DNA of 64,000 nt from Ralstonia condita (GTDB lineage Bacteria > Pseudomonadota > Gammaproteobacteria > Burkholderiales > Burkholderiaceae): positions 620,001-684,000 of the forward strand of contig NZ_CATYWO010000002.1 of assembly GCF_958405655.1 (NCBI RefSeq). The letters are read 5' to 3'. This document shows, piece by piece, positions 8,503 through 17,746 of the stretch (within the stretch, counting starts at the first letter, position 1; every line of letters begins with the position of its first letter). A program made the position numbers and the translations under genes. The notes beneath the pieces are model-generated. The model did no database searches. It was not told where the DNA came from and saw only the letters and a program-made list of their open reading frames with translations.

Positions 8503-9897
8503 ATGACCGATACGCCGCCTCCATCCCCCCCTCCATTGCCACGCCCGGCGTGGTGGCAGCGTGTGGCCGCGCGATTGCCATTCGGGCGCGTGCACCTGGT
8601 GTTCGTATTCGCGGGCCTGATCGGCTGCGCGGGGGCGTTCTCGACGATTCTCTTCCGCGAGTGCCTGCGGCAATTGCAGTGGTGGATTTCCGGCACCGAC
8701 CAGGGCCTGGTGGCTACGGCGCGAGCGCTGCCCTGGTGGGCGCGGCTGCTGGTGCCGACCGTGGGTGGCATCCTCGCAGGGCTGACGCTTCAGTTCGGTC
8801 TGAAGTGGATTCCGCGCAAGGGTTCGGAAGACTACATGGAGGCCATTGCCGTGGGCGACGGCGTGCTGAGCGCTCGGCAGAGCCTGGTGCGCAGTGCGTC
8901 GTCGCTGTGCTCGGTGGCCAGCGGTGCGTCCATCGGGCGCGAGGGGCCGATGGTGCAGCTTTCGGCGATGTGCGGTTCGCTGTTGGGCCGGGCGTTACGG
9001 CGCGTGATGCCGGTTTCGGTCGAGCAGCTGCGGCTGCTGGTCGCGTGTGGGGCGGCAGCGGGTATCACCTCGGCTTACAACGCGCCCATCGCGGGCGCCG
9101 TGTTTGTCTGCGAGATCGTTTTCGGTGTCATCACCACGGCAACGCTCGGGCCGCTGCTGGTAGCAGCCGTCACCGCCGATATCGTGCTGCGCCAGTTCTT
9201 CGGCTATGGCGCGGTCTACGAGATGCCGCATTTCGATTTCGTCTCTGGCTGGGAAGTGCTGACGTATCTGGGGCTGGGGCTGGCGGCCGGGATGGCTGGC
9301 CCCTTGCTGCTGGGCTTGATCGATCGCGCGCGCGATGCGTTCTCCCGGACGAAGCTGCCGCTGACGTTGCGGCTGGCCGTAGGCGGGCTGATTGTCGGCG
9401 TGCTGTCGACACGGGTACCAGAGGTCTGGGGCAATGGATACAGCGTGGTCAACGGTTTCCTGCACGAGCCGTGGCTGTGGCAGACAGTGGCGCTCGTGCT
9501 GATCTGCAAGGTGGCGGCCACAGCGGCCAGCGCCGGCTCGGGCGCAGTCGGTGGCGTGTTCACGCCCACGCTGTTTTGCGGCGCGGCGCTGGGGCTGCTC
9601 TACGGCACCGGCATGCACGCCTTGCTGCCCGGCGCGGCGCCGGTGCCGATCAGTTACGCGGTGGTGGGCATGGGCGCGCTGCTGGCCGCCACCACGCACG
9701 CGCCGCTCATGTCGATCCTGATGATTTTCGAGATGACGCTGTCATATCAAGTGGTACTGCCGCTGATGCTCGCCTGCATTACCGGCTACGTCACGGCGCA
9801 TGCGACAGGCGCACCGTCGGTGTACGCACGTGCACTGGCGCGCAATCGTGACGACGCGCAGCATCTGCCATCGGCTTCGGAAGCTACGCAGAAATAG
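8503..9897 (+). CDS. ClC-family chloride channel/antiporter
   Basis: A 464-residue integral membrane protein of the voltage-gated ClC family. The selectivity motif GASIGREGP carries the gating glutamate that marks H+/Cl- exchangers, and GAVGGVFTPTLF gives the second conserved GxFxP loop. About ten hydrophobic stretches follow a proline-rich cytoplasmic N-terminus. There are no C-terminal CBS domains. The role is probably acid-stress charge balance or anion export. Its stop codon (TAG) is supplied by a copy of the 17-bp repeat. Confidence 0.92.
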   Translation: MTDTPPPSPPPLPRPAWWQRVAARLPFGRVHLVFVFAGLIGCAGAFSTILFRECLRQLQWWISGTDQGLVATARALPWWARLLVPTVGGILAGLTLQFGLKWIPRKGSEDYMEAIAVGDGVLSARQSLVRSASSLCSVASGASIGREGPMVQLSAMCGSLLGRALRRVMPVSVEQLRLLVACGAAAGITSAYNAPIAGAVFVCEIVFGVITTATLGPLLVAAVTADIVLRQFFGYGAVYEMPHFDFVSGWEVLTYLGLGLAAGMAGPLLLGLIDRARDAFSRTKLPLTLRLAVGGLIVGVLSTRVPEVWGNGYSVVNGFLHEPWLWQTVALVLICKVAATAASAGSGAVGGVFTPTLFCGAALGLLYGTGMHALLPGAAPVPISYAVVGMGALLAATTHAPLMSILMIFEMTLSYQVVLPLMLACITGYVTAHATGAPSVYARALARNRDDAQHLPSASEATQK

Positions 9898-9903
9898 GTA
9901 CGT
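9887..9903 (-). repeat. 17-bp interspersed repeat, copy 5 (TA variant), overlapping the ClC stop codon
   Basis: On the minus strand this reads ACGTACCTATTTCTGCG, a 16/17 match to the consensus. The reverse orientation puts a TAG in frame, which ends the chloride channel gene at 9897. Confidence 0.75.
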
Positions 9904-10032
9904 TCGGACGCTTTGCCGCCCGGTCCCAGTTGTACCGCCGCCCTTACTTTGCCCCGCTAAAGTGATTTTCTGATTTCTTTTGCGGGAGCACTCCATCAAT
10001 TTTTAGGGGATTTAGCAACCACTTGTTGCTAT

Positions 10033-10047
10033 TGAGAATCGTTGTCA
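10033..10047. promoter_or_regulatory. Putative Fur box
   Basis: TGAGAATCGTTGTCA matches the 15-bp 7-1-7 Fur consensus TGATAATNATTATCA at 11 of 14 defined positions. It lies 120 bp upstream of the siderophore receptor start, in an AT-rich stretch. Iron-replete repression of the receptor and hydroxylase genes is the expected outcome. Confidence 0.65.
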
Positions 10048-10166
10048 TTTATATTTGCGTCCGCAAATCGTAGTGCGCGCTCGTGCACGGCGGCACGGGG
10101 CGCAGCAGGGCGTTCCGCAGCGGCTGGCATCCCAAAAGAGGCGCGCCGCTGGAGGAACCACGTCAC

Positions 10167-12395
10167 ATGAACCGCCGCACGCCCGTCGCCAGCGCACTGC
10201 TGGCCCTGTTCGCCACGCCCCCTGTCGCGCTCGCCCAACAAGCACCTTCGAGCCCGATCGCTGCCACCACCACGTTGCCAGAAGCCGTCGTGCGGGCGAC
10301 TGCCCCGCGCGACGACTACAACGCCGCCAAAAGCTCCATCTCGAAGCTGCCCGAGAACCTGCGCGATGTGCCGCAATCGGTGACGGTCGTGCCCAAGGCG
10401 CTGACCGATGCGCAAGGCGGCAGCTCGCTGGCCGATGCGCTACGCAACGTGCCGGGCATCACCATCGGTGCGGCCGAAGGCGGGCAGATCGGCAACAACA
10501 TCAACCTGAACGGGTTCTCGGCGCGTACCGATATCTACCTTGATGGCTTCCGGGATCGCGGCCAGTACTACCGCGACCTGTTCGCCCTCGATTCGGTGGA
10601 AGTGCTGATGGGCCCGTCGTCGATGCTGTTTGGCCGCGGTTCAACGGGCGGCGTCATCAACCAGGTGACGAAGAAGCCGAAGCTGAAGGCGGCCACGGAA
10701 ATCACCGGTTCGGTCACGACCAACGGCCTCGTGCGCGCCACTGCGGACGTCAACACGCCGACGTCCGATACCTCCGCCTTCCGCATCGCCGCGATGGCGC
10801 AGAACGGCAAGACGAGCACGCGCGACGAGATGACCGCGCAGGATTTCGGCATCGCGCCGTCGTGGCGTTTCGGCATCGGCACGCCAACCGAGGTGACGCT
10901 GTCCGCGCTGCTGCAGCACAACCGCGACATGCCCGACTACGGCGTGCCGAACCTCAACGGCCACCCGGTCAACGTCAGCCCCAAGACGTATTACGGCTAC
11001 ACCGATGACCGCACTACACAGGACGTGGCGTCGTTCTCGGCCAATATCGATCACAAGTTCTCGCCCAACCTGCGGCTGCGCAATCAGACGCAGTTCAATT
11101 ACGTACAGACCGATGCGCGCGAGACGGCGCCCAACGCGGTGGGTACGGTCAATTCGTCGGGCGTGTTCACGGCGCTGACCAACAGCAATCTGCCGATCTC
11201 GGCGCTGTCGGTGCGTCTGCAAAGCCATGACCGCCGCATCCGTGACTATTCGCTGTTCAACCAGACCGAGCTGACAGCCAAGTTCGATACGGGTTCGGTC
11301 AAGCACACGCTGCTGGTCGGCACCGAGTTCGGCCACGACGGTTACGACAACCAAAACTATTACCGCAACGGCTCGTGCAACGGCACGCCGCTGGCGCAGT
11401 CGAGCATGACAAGCGGCTTCGTCTCGTGCGAGCCACTGGTCAGCCCGAGCTACACCACGTCGCCGGCCAGCACGCCGTCGAGCCTGGGTAACCTGCAGGG
11501 CGGCTCGGCCAACACGGTAGCGGCGTACTTCAACGATTCGATCGAATTCACCAAGCAATGGAAGGCCGTCGCCGGCCTGCGCTATGACCGCTACGTGGCG
11601 AGCATTTCGAACTCGCTGAATTCAGCGAACACGCCGGCGTCGGCCAAGATCACCGCGCTGCCGTATGCGCAGCAGAGCGTGAACTTTGTCAGCACGCGCC
11701 TGGGCGGCATCTGGCAGCCGACGGACTGGCAGTCGTACTACGTGTCGTACGGCACGTCGTTCAACCCGTCATTGGAACAACTCGTGGGCACCACGGGCCA
11801 GCAGGGGTTGGACCCGGAGAAGAACAAGTCGTATGAAGCCGGTGGCAAGTGGGATCTGCTCAACGGCGACCTGTCGGTCAGCTCGGCGCTGTTCCAGATC
11901 ACCAAGGACAACGCCCGCACACAGATCGACAGCACGACCTACACGTCGGCCGGCAAGATCCGCGTGCGCGGTGCGCGCCTGGGTGCCACGGGCCATGTCA
12001 CCGACAAGCTGCAGATCTTCGCGGGCTATACGTACCTGGATGCGCAGATCGTCAATGGCATCGCCGCGGGCACGCAGGGCATGACGCCGGCCAACACGCC
12101 CAAGCATTCGGCCACAGTATGGACGAGCTACGCCTTTGTGCCGAACTGGGAAGTGGGTGCGGGCGCGTTCTACATGTCCCAGCGGTATGCCAACAACACC
12201 AACACCGTGCAGACGGGCGGCTTCGTGCGTTGGGACGCAATGCTGGCCTACCATCAGCCGAAATACGACGTGCGGCTGAACCTGTTCAACGTGTTCAACA
12301 AGACGTATTACGATGCGCTGATTCCTTCCGATGGCGGTCGCGCCGTGCCGGGCACCGGCCGTGCGGCGATGCTCTCGGTGGTGTATCGGATGTAA
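10167..12395 (+). CDS. TonB-dependent siderophore receptor (Fiu/PiuA type)
   Basis: A 742-residue outer-membrane receptor. A signal peptide ends near residue 24 (VALA-QQ). The plug domain includes LRDVPQSVTVVP, LRNVPGI and the VEVLMGPSSMLFGRGSTGGVINQVTK region. The 22-strand barrel ends with a C-terminal YRM signature. ATG 10167 follows GGAGGA at 10151-10156. It imports ferric, probably catecholate-type, siderophores with TonB energy. The next gene is a PiuC/YbiX hydroxylase, the same pairing as E. coli fiu-ybiX and Pseudomonas piuA-piuC. The PiuA/Fiu group is also a known entry route for siderophore-conjugated beta-lactams. Confidence 0.9.
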   Translation: MNRRTPVASALLALFATPPVALAQQAPSSPIAATTTLPEAVVRATAPRDDYNAAKSSISKLPENLRDVPQSVTVVPKALTDAQGGSSLADALRNVPGITIGAAEGGQIGNNINLNGFSARTDIYLDGFRDRGQYYRDLFALDSVEVLMGPSSMLFGRGSTGGVINQVTKKPKLKAATEITGSVTTNGLVRATADVNTPTSDTSAFRIAAMAQNGKTSTRDEMTAQDFGIAPSWRFGIGTPTEVTLSALLQHNRDMPDYGVPNLNGHPVNVSPKTYYGYTDDRTTQDVASFSANIDHKFSPNLRLRNQTQFNYVQTDARETAPNAVGTVNSSGVFTALTNSNLPISALSVRLQSHDRRIRDYSLFNQTELTAKFDTGSVKHTLLVGTEFGHDGYDNQNYYRNGSCNGTPLAQSSMTSGFVSCEPLVSPSYTTSPASTPSSLGNLQGGSANTVAAYFNDSIEFTKQWKAVAGLRYDRYVASISNSLNSANTPASAKITALPYAQQSVNFVSTRLGGIWQPTDWQSYYVSYGTSFNPSLEQLVGTTGQQGLDPEKNKSYEAGGKWDLLNGDLSVSSALFQITKDNARTQIDSTTYTSAGKIRVRGARLGATGHVTDKLQIFAGYTYLDAQIVNGIAAGTQGMTPANTPKHSATVWTSYAFVPNWEVGAGAFYMSQRYANNTNTVQTGGFVRWDAMLAYHQPKYDVRLNLFNVFNKTYYDALIPSDGGRAVPGTGRAAMLSVVYRM

Positions 12396-12443
12396 TGGCT
12401 GGGGGATGGGCCCTCGGCTGCATCCCCGTTTCCTTCCAGCGCC

Positions 12444-13130
12444 ATGCTTGTCTGCATTCCCAACGTCTTCACCGCCGCGCAGGTCGCTGCGCTGCGCGAT
12501 CTGCTCGATAGCGCGGGCGATGCCTGGGTCGATGGCCGCGTGTCGGCCGGATATTCGGGGGCGCCGGTCAAGGTCAACCAGCAGATTGATGAGGGCGCAG
12601 AAGTGGCCCTGCAGTGCCAGCAGCTCATCCTGAGCGTGCTGGAGCGGCACCCGCGCTTCATCAGCGCGGCGTTGCCGAACGTGGTGTACCCGCCGATGTT
12701 CAACCGCTACGGCGAGGGCATGACCTTCGGCGCGCATGTCGATGGCAGCGTGCGCATCCATCCGCACAACGGTACAAAGCTGCGCACCGACATCTCGGCC
12801 ACGCTGTTTCTGTCAGACCCCGCCAGCTACGACGGCGGCGAACTGCAGATTGAAGACACGTACGGCATGCACAGCGTCAAGCTCAATGCCGGCGACTTGG
12901 TCATCTACCCGGCAACGAGCCTGCATCAGGTGACGCCCATCACGCGCGGGGTGCGCGTAGCGAGCTTCTTCTGGATCCAGAGCCTGATTCGCGACGACGC
13001 GCAGCGCGCCATGCTGTTCGACCTGGACAACGCCATCCAGACGCTCAACCAGACCGACGCGGATGCCACCGCGCGCCGCACGCTCATCGGCGTGTATCAC
13101 AACCTGATGCGGCAGTGGAGCGAGACCTGA
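12444..13130 (+). CDS. piuC: PKHD-type Fe(II)/2-oxoglutarate hydroxylase (PiuC/YbiX)
   Basis: A 228-residue dioxygenase of the PKHD-type hydroxylase family. The iron triad is visible as H98-x-D100 (GAHVDG) and H161 (SLHQVTP), and R171 is the 2-oxoglutarate-binding arginine. ATG 12444 lies 48 nt after the receptor stop, so the two are co-transcribed under the Fur box. The family always accompanies Fiu/PiuA receptors; its substrate is not established. Confidence 0.92.
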   Translation: MLVCIPNVFTAAQVAALRDLLDSAGDAWVDGRVSAGYSGAPVKVNQQIDEGAEVALQCQQLILSVLERHPRFISAALPNVVYPPMFNRYGEGMTFGAHVDGSVRIHPHNGTKLRTDISATLFLSDPASYDGGELQIEDTYGMHSVKLNAGDLVIYPATSLHQVTPITRGVRVASFFWIQSLIRDDAQRAMLFDLDNAIQTLNQTDADATARRTLIGVYHNLMRQWSET

Positions 13131-13190
13131 TCTGAGCGCCCAGCGTCACACCCGTGGCGGTGCGACGCACTGTGAGCCGTGCGATTCGGC

Positions 13191-13337
13191 TCAGTGGCCC
13201 GAACGGCGATACAGCTCGGCCATCATGCCGCAGCTTTCCACGTGCAGCGCAACGGCGCGGCTGGCTTCACGGCGCACGATTTGCCAGAAACGGGCGAGGC
13301 GCGAGGCGGGGGCGGCTTGGAGAGCGACGGTGTTCAT
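13191..13337 (-). CDS. Small hypothetical protein, 48 residues
   Basis: A short minus-strand frame, ATG at 13335-13337 and TGA at 13191-13193. A well-placed AGAAGGA ribosome site lies 8 nt upstream of the ATG. The product is basic and amphipathic: an Ala-rich start, then FWQIVRREASRAVALHVESC and MMAELYRRSGH. It has no signal peptide or transmembrane segment. An AT-rich upstream region with two TTAGGGA-type direct repeats (13361-13385) could be its promoter or operator. I recognise no family. Support comes from the ribosome site, codon use and isolated position. Confidence 0.55.
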   Translation of the reverse strand: MNTVALQAAPASRLARFWQIVRREASRAVALHVESCGMMAELYRRSGH

Positions 13338-13461
13338 GGCGATTCCTTCTGAGGACTGATTTAGGGATAACCCCTATTAGGGAATACCCGAATATTAGTC
13401 TGAATATTGCAACGCAGCAAATCGCATTTGCCAGTGTCGCCTCATCACCACATGTGCGTGG

Positions 13462-15990
13462 CTAGGCCGCTACTCTGCTGATCGTGCCGGCATTGCCGTC
13501 CACCCGGATCGTTTCGCCGTCTTTCAACTGTGCCCGGATGCCGGGGACGTTGACCACCGCCGGGATGCCGAACTCGCGCGCAACGATTGCCCCGTGCGAC
13601 AGGTACCCACCGGTTTCCATGACCAGGGCACCGGCCTTCAGAAACAGCGGCGTCCATGCCGGATCGGTGCTCGGCGCGACGAGGATATCGCCAGCTTGCA
13701 GCGCAGTGCCGGCTGCGGCGTGGTCGACAAGACGGGTGCGCCCCTGCGCGGCACCTGCACCAACAGCAGTGCCGGTCCAAACGTCTGCGCCCGTGGCGAC
13801 GGGTAGAGCAGGGGCGATTGGCGCCTCGTCGTGCTCAGAGACGATGTCTGCTTCCGACTCTGTGGCCCAGCGCGACAGCAACTGCCGGCGGTCGCGTGCG
13901 CGCTGTGCGACGAAGCGCGGGGCGAGCGTGCCTTGAGCGGCGCGCAGACATTCGTCCAGCGTCAGGTTGAAGATGTCTTCCGGTTGATCCAGCGCGCCCG
14001 CCGGGCACAGTTTTTCTGCCAGCCTCAGCAGGCCGATGCGCAAGGCCTCCAGGTACGCCACCAAAGCGCTGCGTGCCGCCTCCCGCTGATTGCTGTCGCG
14101 CACCGCGCCTTTGAGCATGGCCCGCACAACCGGCCGCATCCAGAATGGCACGCGCTGCCACGCGCGGGACGCCGCCACTTGCTGGCGTTGCCGCACGGTC
14201 TGCGCATGACTGCCCACGAGCCCGGCGATAAGGTCGAGCAGATAGTCTGGCTGTTCACGCCAGCGGGCGTGGCGGAAGTAGCTTTCTTCGATGGCGCGAT
14301 GACCGTAGCGCTCCAGAAAGGCCCCAAATTGCTGGCGGAATGGGCTATGCGCCGGAAGCTGCTGTGCCCATAGCGTGCCGGTGCGCGTGTCGGCCCGTAG
14401 CCACGCGAGCGCTTCAGTGTCCGCTGCTGCGGTTTGTGCCAGCGCCATCAGGTCATAACTCTGCTGGGCAGTAACACTTGGCTCGGCGCCGGCCATGAGC
14501 GCTGCGGTCAGCGCGTGGCCCTCGCCGGGGCACTGCTTGTCAATGAAGTCGACCAGGCCAGAGACCGCGCCGCCCGCCGAACCCTGCAGGAAGAAGAGAC
14601 TGTCCGCGCGCCGCGCCGTCATGAACCGCGCGTGCAGGCACCCGGCCAGTTCCACGGCGTTGTCGGGCCACTCACCGTCGCGCCATTGCGCGGCCTCCTG
14701 GCGGGCGCGGTTCAGATCGCGCTGCGCCTGACGGCGTGCGGAACCGGCGCTCAGCAGATAGCGCGCGAGCCGGGCAGCGCGCGCCGCCCGCTGCGGCCAC
14801 GTGATACGCGGCACAGAAATCTCCGGCTGGCTTCCGCCCAACATGCGGTTGATGGCCGCCGGAGCAATGCCGAACGCGTCAAACGCTTCCCATTGCATCA
14901 GCGAAACGTTGAGATACAGGCGGCCCCGGAAAAGTGCGGTGCGATCCAACCCCGGCATCAGCGGGTACCCCGCTAGTGCATAAGCCAACGTGAGCATGCG
15001 GTTGGCAGCGTGGCCGTAGAGCGTCCAATCAATGGGCGACAGCGGAGCGGGAAACACCTCGCGCGTGTTGCCGCGCGTCCAGAACGTCGGCTGGTCTTGC
15101 AGCGCGGCGTAGACGTGGCGGCCTCGTGTAGTGATGGGACGTGCCTGCACGATCCAGAAGCGTTGGCCGTCCCAGACCCATTCGATGTCGTATCGAGGTT
15201 GCGCGAAGTCGAGCGCGCTTGCCGTGTCGTGGGCCAAGGTGGCGAGGGCGATGAGCTGCGCGTCGTCCAGCACGGCACGGCGGACGTCTTGCGCAGCGGT
15301 GTCGCACAACGATGTGCCGCCCTCGGCCAGGGTGCGCGTCATGCGGGTCTTCTGGCCGATCCGGCGTTCGATCACGTGCAGGCTGTCGCTTTCGGCTGAG
15401 ACTTCGATCCGGAACGTGTCTCCATCGGCCTGTCCGCCCACCAGCGCTTCACCCAGACCCCAGTGCGCGTTGATGACGATGTGGTCGTCGCGGCCGCTCA
15501 GCGGGTCGCTTGTAAAGGCGATGCCTGCCGCCACGGTGGGCAGCAGGGGCATGATCACCACGGCCATTTCCCGGTCGGCAGCGTCGATGCCGAAGCGCTC
15601 GCGGTATGCCAGGGCGTGGGGCGCGTGCGCCGAATCCCATACCGCCTGCACGGCTTGTGCCAGCGCGTGCGTGCCAATGACGTTCAGGCGGGTCTCGTGA
15701 ATGCCTGCAAAGGAATGCTGCGAAGCATCCTCCTGTGGGGCGGAAGACCGCACCGCCAGCGGCGTGTCGTGCCAGCCACGGTCGGCAAGCGCCTGTGTGA
15801 GTACGTCGAGCACCGCGGGCGGCACGGCATCGCCATACGCACGGCCATGGCTGGCCTGGGCGGCCAGCACGAAGCCTTCGGGCACCGGCACGCCCAGCGT
15901 TGCCATGCGGCCCAGTTGCCAGCCCTTGCCGCCCGCAACGGCGGCGCCGTCAGCGGCCGCGTCGGTCCAGTCGAGCACCAGCGTGTGCAT
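13462..15990 (-). CDS. PEP-utilising enzyme, rifampicin phosphotransferase-like
   Basis: An 842-residue protein with PEP-synthase architecture. The N-terminal ATP-grasp domain has K22 in GGKGWQLG and VRSSAPQEDA...SFAG. A long helical middle domain spans roughly 320-720. The C-terminal swivelling domain has catalytic H799 in GYLSHGAIVAREFGIPAV. Length and order match rifampicin phosphotransferase (about 865 residues), which uses ATP to phosphorylate rifamycins; true PEP synthase also needs a C-terminal PEP/pyruvate barrel, which is absent here. Its ATG overlaps the TetR stop (TAATG), so the two are coupled. The substrate could be a natural product other than rifamycin. Confidence 0.8.
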   Translation of the reverse strand: MHTLVLDWTDAAADGAAVAGGKGWQLGRMATLGVPVPEGFVLAAQASHGRAYGDAVPPAVLDVLTQALADRGWHDTPLAVRSSAPQEDASQHSFAGIHETRLNVIGTHALAQAVQAVWDSAHAPHALAYRERFGIDAADREMAVVIMPLLPTVAAGIAFTSDPLSGRDDHIVINAHWGLGEALVGGQADGDTFRIEVSAESDSLHVIERRIGQKTRMTRTLAEGGTSLCDTAAQDVRRAVLDDAQLIALATLAHDTASALDFAQPRYDIEWVWDGQRFWIVQARPITTRGRHVYAALQDQPTFWTRGNTREVFPAPLSPIDWTLYGHAANRMLTLAYALAGYPLMPGLDRTALFRGRLYLNVSLMQWEAFDAFGIAPAAINRMLGGSQPEISVPRITWPQRAARAARLARYLLSAGSARRQAQRDLNRARQEAAQWRDGEWPDNAVELAGCLHARFMTARRADSLFFLQGSAGGAVSGLVDFIDKQCPGEGHALTAALMAGAEPSVTAQQSYDLMALAQTAAADTEALAWLRADTRTGTLWAQQLPAHSPFRQQFGAFLERYGHRAIEESYFRHARWREQPDYLLDLIAGLVGSHAQTVRQRQQVAASRAWQRVPFWMRPVVRAMLKGAVRDSNQREAARSALVAYLEALRIGLLRLAEKLCPAGALDQPEDIFNLTLDECLRAAQGTLAPRFVAQRARDRRQLLSRWATESEADIVSEHDEAPIAPALPVATGADVWTGTAVGAGAAQGRTRLVDHAAAGTALQAGDILVAPSTDPAWTPLFLKAGALVMETGGYLSHGAIVAREFGIPAVVNVPGIRAQLKDGETIRVDGNAGTISRVAA

Positions 15991-16619
15991 TACGCCTCCG
16001 TGCGGCCGATGCCGCGCAGGAACAGGTCAATGATCACGGAGAAGCCCTCGTGCAAGTCCGTGTCTGGGCGGGCCAGCCAGCGCATCAGTGCTCCAAGATA
16101 GAGATACTCGAAGAGCCCGGCGAGATGCTCGGCGTCGAGCTGTGTGTCGAGTTCACCTGATCGCTGCCCGGCGTCGATCAACATCGCGAAGACCGCTTCC
16201 AGTCCGCTGCGCTTGTCGGCGTCGCGGTTGCGTGAGGCCAGGTCGGCGCTGGCGAAGCGATAGCGGAAATACGCGGCCAGGTACGGGCGACGTGCCTGGC
16301 ACCAGTCGGCGGAGGCGGAAAGCAGCACCGCCATGCGCGATGCGAAATCCGGCTGTGCCTCGATCTGCGCACGCAATTGCATGCCGCCCGCGGCCAGCTC
16401 GGCGTGGAACTGGTGCGCCAGCAGCGCTTCCTTGACCGGAAAGTGGTTGTACAACGTGCCCTTTGAAACATCGGCCTGCGCGGCGATCTGCTCCATCGTC
16501 ACCGCGTCGTAGCCGTGCGCTTCGAACAGGGCGAAGGCCGTGGCCGCGAGGTGATCCAGCGTTTGTGAGCGCTTGCGCTCGCGGCGACCGGTTTCGATGG
16601 GCATCGGACTGGAAGGCAT
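15990..16619 (-). CDS. TetR-family transcriptional regulator
   Basis: A 209-residue repressor with a TetR N-terminal HTH (AATAFALFEAHGYDAVTMEQIAAQADVSKGTLYNHF at about 26-62, quoted here by its key residues TLYNHF) and a C-terminal ligand domain. It is the first gene of a two-gene operon with the rifampicin phosphotransferase-like enzyme, overlapping it by 1 nt. It is divergent from proline iminopeptidase. It probably represses its own operon and responds to the enzyme's substrate. Confidence 0.88.
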   Translation of the reverse strand: MPSSPMPIETGRRERKRSQTLDHLAATAFALFEAHGYDAVTMEQIAAQADVSKGTLYNHFPVKEALLAHQFHAELAAGGMQLRAQIEAQPDFASRMAVLLSASADWCQARRPYLAAYFRYRFASADLASRNRDADKRSGLEAVFAMLIDAGQRSGELDTQLDAEHLAGLFEYLYLGALMRWLARPDTDLHEGFSVIIDLFLRGIGRTEA

Positions 16620-16645
16620 GACGGATCCGTTAAGATTTGACGATG

Positions 16646-16667
16646 TTGAATTTTATACGTCGTTCAA
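16646..16667. promoter_or_regulatory. Putative TetR operator/promoter region
   Basis: TTGAA at 16646-16650 and TTCAA at 16663-16667 make a dyad in an unusually AT-rich tract between the TetR and iminopeptidase genes. A 10-bp palindrome ACGGATCCGT lies at 16621-16630, next to the TetR start. Either could be the autoregulatory site. Confidence 0.4.
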
Positions 16668-16738
16668 AAATATATGCAAGATCGATGGGCTAGGTAGAAT
16701 CAGGCCAACCAACCCGCAACGTCTCGACAGGAGCGACC

Positions 16739-17692
16739 ATGTCTGAATTGCGCACGCTGTATCCGCCCATCGAGCCGTACGAAACCGGCATGCTCGACGT
16801 TGGCGATGGCCACACGATTTATTACGAGCGCGTCGGCACCCCCGGTGCCAAGCCCGCAGTGTTCCTGCACGGTGGGCCGGGTGGCGGCATCTCGCCCGAC
16901 CATCGCCGTGTGTTTGACCCCGCGCGCTACGACGTGATGCTGTTCGACCAGCGCGGCTGTGGTCGGTCCACGCCGTACGCGGGGCTCGAAGCCAACACCA
17001 CGTGGCACCTCGTGGCCGACATCGAACGCCTGCGGGCGATGGTGGGTGCCGAGCGGTGGCTCGTATTCGGCGGTTCATGGGGTTCGACGCTGGCGCTCGC
17101 TTACGCACAAAAGTCTCCCGAGCGTGTGAGCGAACTGGTGCTGCGCGGTGTCTACACCGTGACGCAGGCCGAACTGCGGTGGTACTACCAATACGGCGTG
17201 TCGGAGATGTTCCCCGAGAAATGGGCACGCTTTCAGGCGCCCATTCCCGAGGCCGAACGTGGCGACATGATCGCAGCCTATCGCAAGGTCCTCACGGGCG
17301 AGGACCGCGCCAGGCAGATCGAAGCGGCACGCGCCTGGAGCGTATGGGAGGGCGAGACCATCACCCTGTTGCCCGATCCCGGCAACAGCGCCAAGCACGC
17401 CGACGACCATTTCGCCTTGGCCTTTGCGCGGCTGGAGAACCACTACTTCACCCACCAATGCTGGCTGGAAGAAGGCCAACTGCTGCGCGAGGCGCAGCGG
17501 CTGGCGGGCATCCCGGGCGTGATCGTGCACGGCCGCTACGACATGCCGTGCCCTGTGCGCTATGCCTATGCGCTGCACCAGGCGTGGCCGGACGCCGACT
17601 TTTACCTGATCGAAGGCGCCGGCCATGCGTGGACGGAGCCCGGCATCCTCGATCAGCTTGTTGCCGCAACCGACCGTTTTGCGGACAGGTAG
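16739..17692 (+). CDS. pip: Proline iminopeptidase
   Basis: A 317-residue alpha/beta-hydrolase of peptidase family S33, which removes N-terminal proline from peptides in the cytoplasm. HGGPGGG (44-50) forms the oxyanion hole. The catalytic triad is S113 (GGSWGS), D268 (GRYDMPCP) and H296 (GAGHAW). ATG 16739 follows AGGAG at 16730-16734. Length and motifs match the bacterial Pip group exactly. Confidence 0.93.
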   Translation: MSELRTLYPPIEPYETGMLDVGDGHTIYYERVGTPGAKPAVFLHGGPGGGISPDHRRVFDPARYDVMLFDQRGCGRSTPYAGLEANTTWHLVADIERLRAMVGAERWLVFGGSWGSTLALAYAQKSPERVSELVLRGVYTVTQAELRWYYQYGVSEMFPEKWARFQAPIPEAERGDMIAAYRKVLTGEDRARQIEAARAWSVWEGETITLLPDPGNSAKHADDHFALAFARLENHYFTHQCWLEEGQLLREAQRLAGIPGVIVHGRYDMPCPVRYAYALHQAWPDADFYLIEGAGHAWTEPGILDQLVAATDRFADR

Positions 17693-17746
17693 GCGTATGC
17701 CGGAATCCGCAGTCGGCCTGGAATCCGTCCTGCCGATGGAGGGTAT

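Noticed and set aside
13154..13465. 103-residue plus-strand frame
   Set aside because: Antisense to the better supported 48-codon small ORF; no ribosome site and Arg-rich composition.
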